From NCBI GenBank assembly GCA_036504995.1, contig DASXUG010000012.1, positions 124,001-188,000 of the forward strand: a DNA stretch of 64,000 nucleotides, in the 5' to 3' direction. The position numbers and the translations under genes are program-made. The notes beneath the pieces were generated by a model. The model worked only from the letters and a program-made list of their open reading frames with translations, did no database searches and was not told the origin of the DNA. Shown one piece after another: positions 63,910 through 64,000 of this stretch (the stretch's first letter is position 1; the number at the start of each line of letters is the position of its first letter). The DNA is from DASXUG01 sp036504995 (lineage in GTDB: Bacteria > Pseudomonadota > Gammaproteobacteria > Burkholderiales > Methylophilaceae).

Positions 63910-64000
63910 AGTGTTTGTGATGTATTTACGAAGATTAATTAGGTTTAAGAATTAGGTAGATATTGGCTTACATGAAAGCCTTCGCGTCATTTATTTAATG

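Noticed and set aside
63910..64000. The end of a fis gene upstream of purH, as in many proteobacteria
   Set aside because: I could not find a Fis-like C-terminal reading in any minus-strand frame of these 91 bases.

Overview
The window is an ordinary Gram-negative chromosome segment with one unusual accessory region. Moderate, slightly AT-leaning base composition, hemF-tsaC-purD-purH, gap-pgk-pyk, system I cytochrome c maturation genes, many small c-type cytochromes and ornithine-lipid genes together suggest a betaproteobacterium. A Methylophilaceae-like methylotroph such as Methylotenera is my best guess, inferred from gene content only. I see no insertion sequence, prophage, integrase, rRNA or CRISPR array.

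Region A (1-24.4 kb) is the accessory region. In order it holds ccmB (partial), ccmA and a cytochrome c' gene; a TonB-dependent receptor; a tripartite RND efflux operon; a TPR-glycosyltransferase; a secreted metallo-beta-lactamase-fold protein; a seven-gene operon (DUF1549/DUF1553 cytochrome-like protein, Tat-exported DUF1501 protein, three small cytochromes, a secreted peroxiredoxin and an SMP-30-type lactonase); and a FadL-YedE-YedE operon. Nearly all products are exported. Four intergenic sites match the sigma-54 consensus (TGGCAY-N5-TTGC). They lie upstream of the cytochrome c'-ccmAB operon, the TonB receptor, the MBL protein and the DUF1553/DUF1501 operon. I saw no equally good site in the other intergenic regions I read. 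My reading is one inducible periplasmic redox/uptake system: an outer-membrane receptor, periplasmic enzymes with their electron carriers, and dedicated cytochrome maturation. The substrate is unknown, and this is the best candidate for an undescribed system.

Region B (24.4-33.8 kb) has the methionine-salvage genes mtnB-mtnD-mtnC and then a light/oxidative-stress island. The island contains an FeS-type bacterial photolyase (CryPro/PhrB type), a DUF2256 zinc-ribbon protein, a TIGR03643-like gene broken by an in-frame TGA, a classical photolyase/cryptochrome, a second flavoprotein whose domain order looks reversed, MsrB and a bestrophin-like channel. A tRNA-Arg(CCG) follows.

Region C (33.9-64 kb) is mostly housekeeping: a membrane-anchored diheme cytochrome, apaH, olsB-olsA-like genes, a glycine-zipper lipoprotein, a PfkB kinase, gpmI, an EnvC-like murein hydrolase activator, a GT25 glycosyltransferase, pepN, a GyrI-like protein, gap, pgk, pyk, lgt, a PAS-GGDEF-EAL protein, ilvD, a hexose-6-phosphate mutarotase, two small cytochromes c, an APC permease, hemF, tsaC, purD and purH. 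Several clear intrinsic terminators separate these units.
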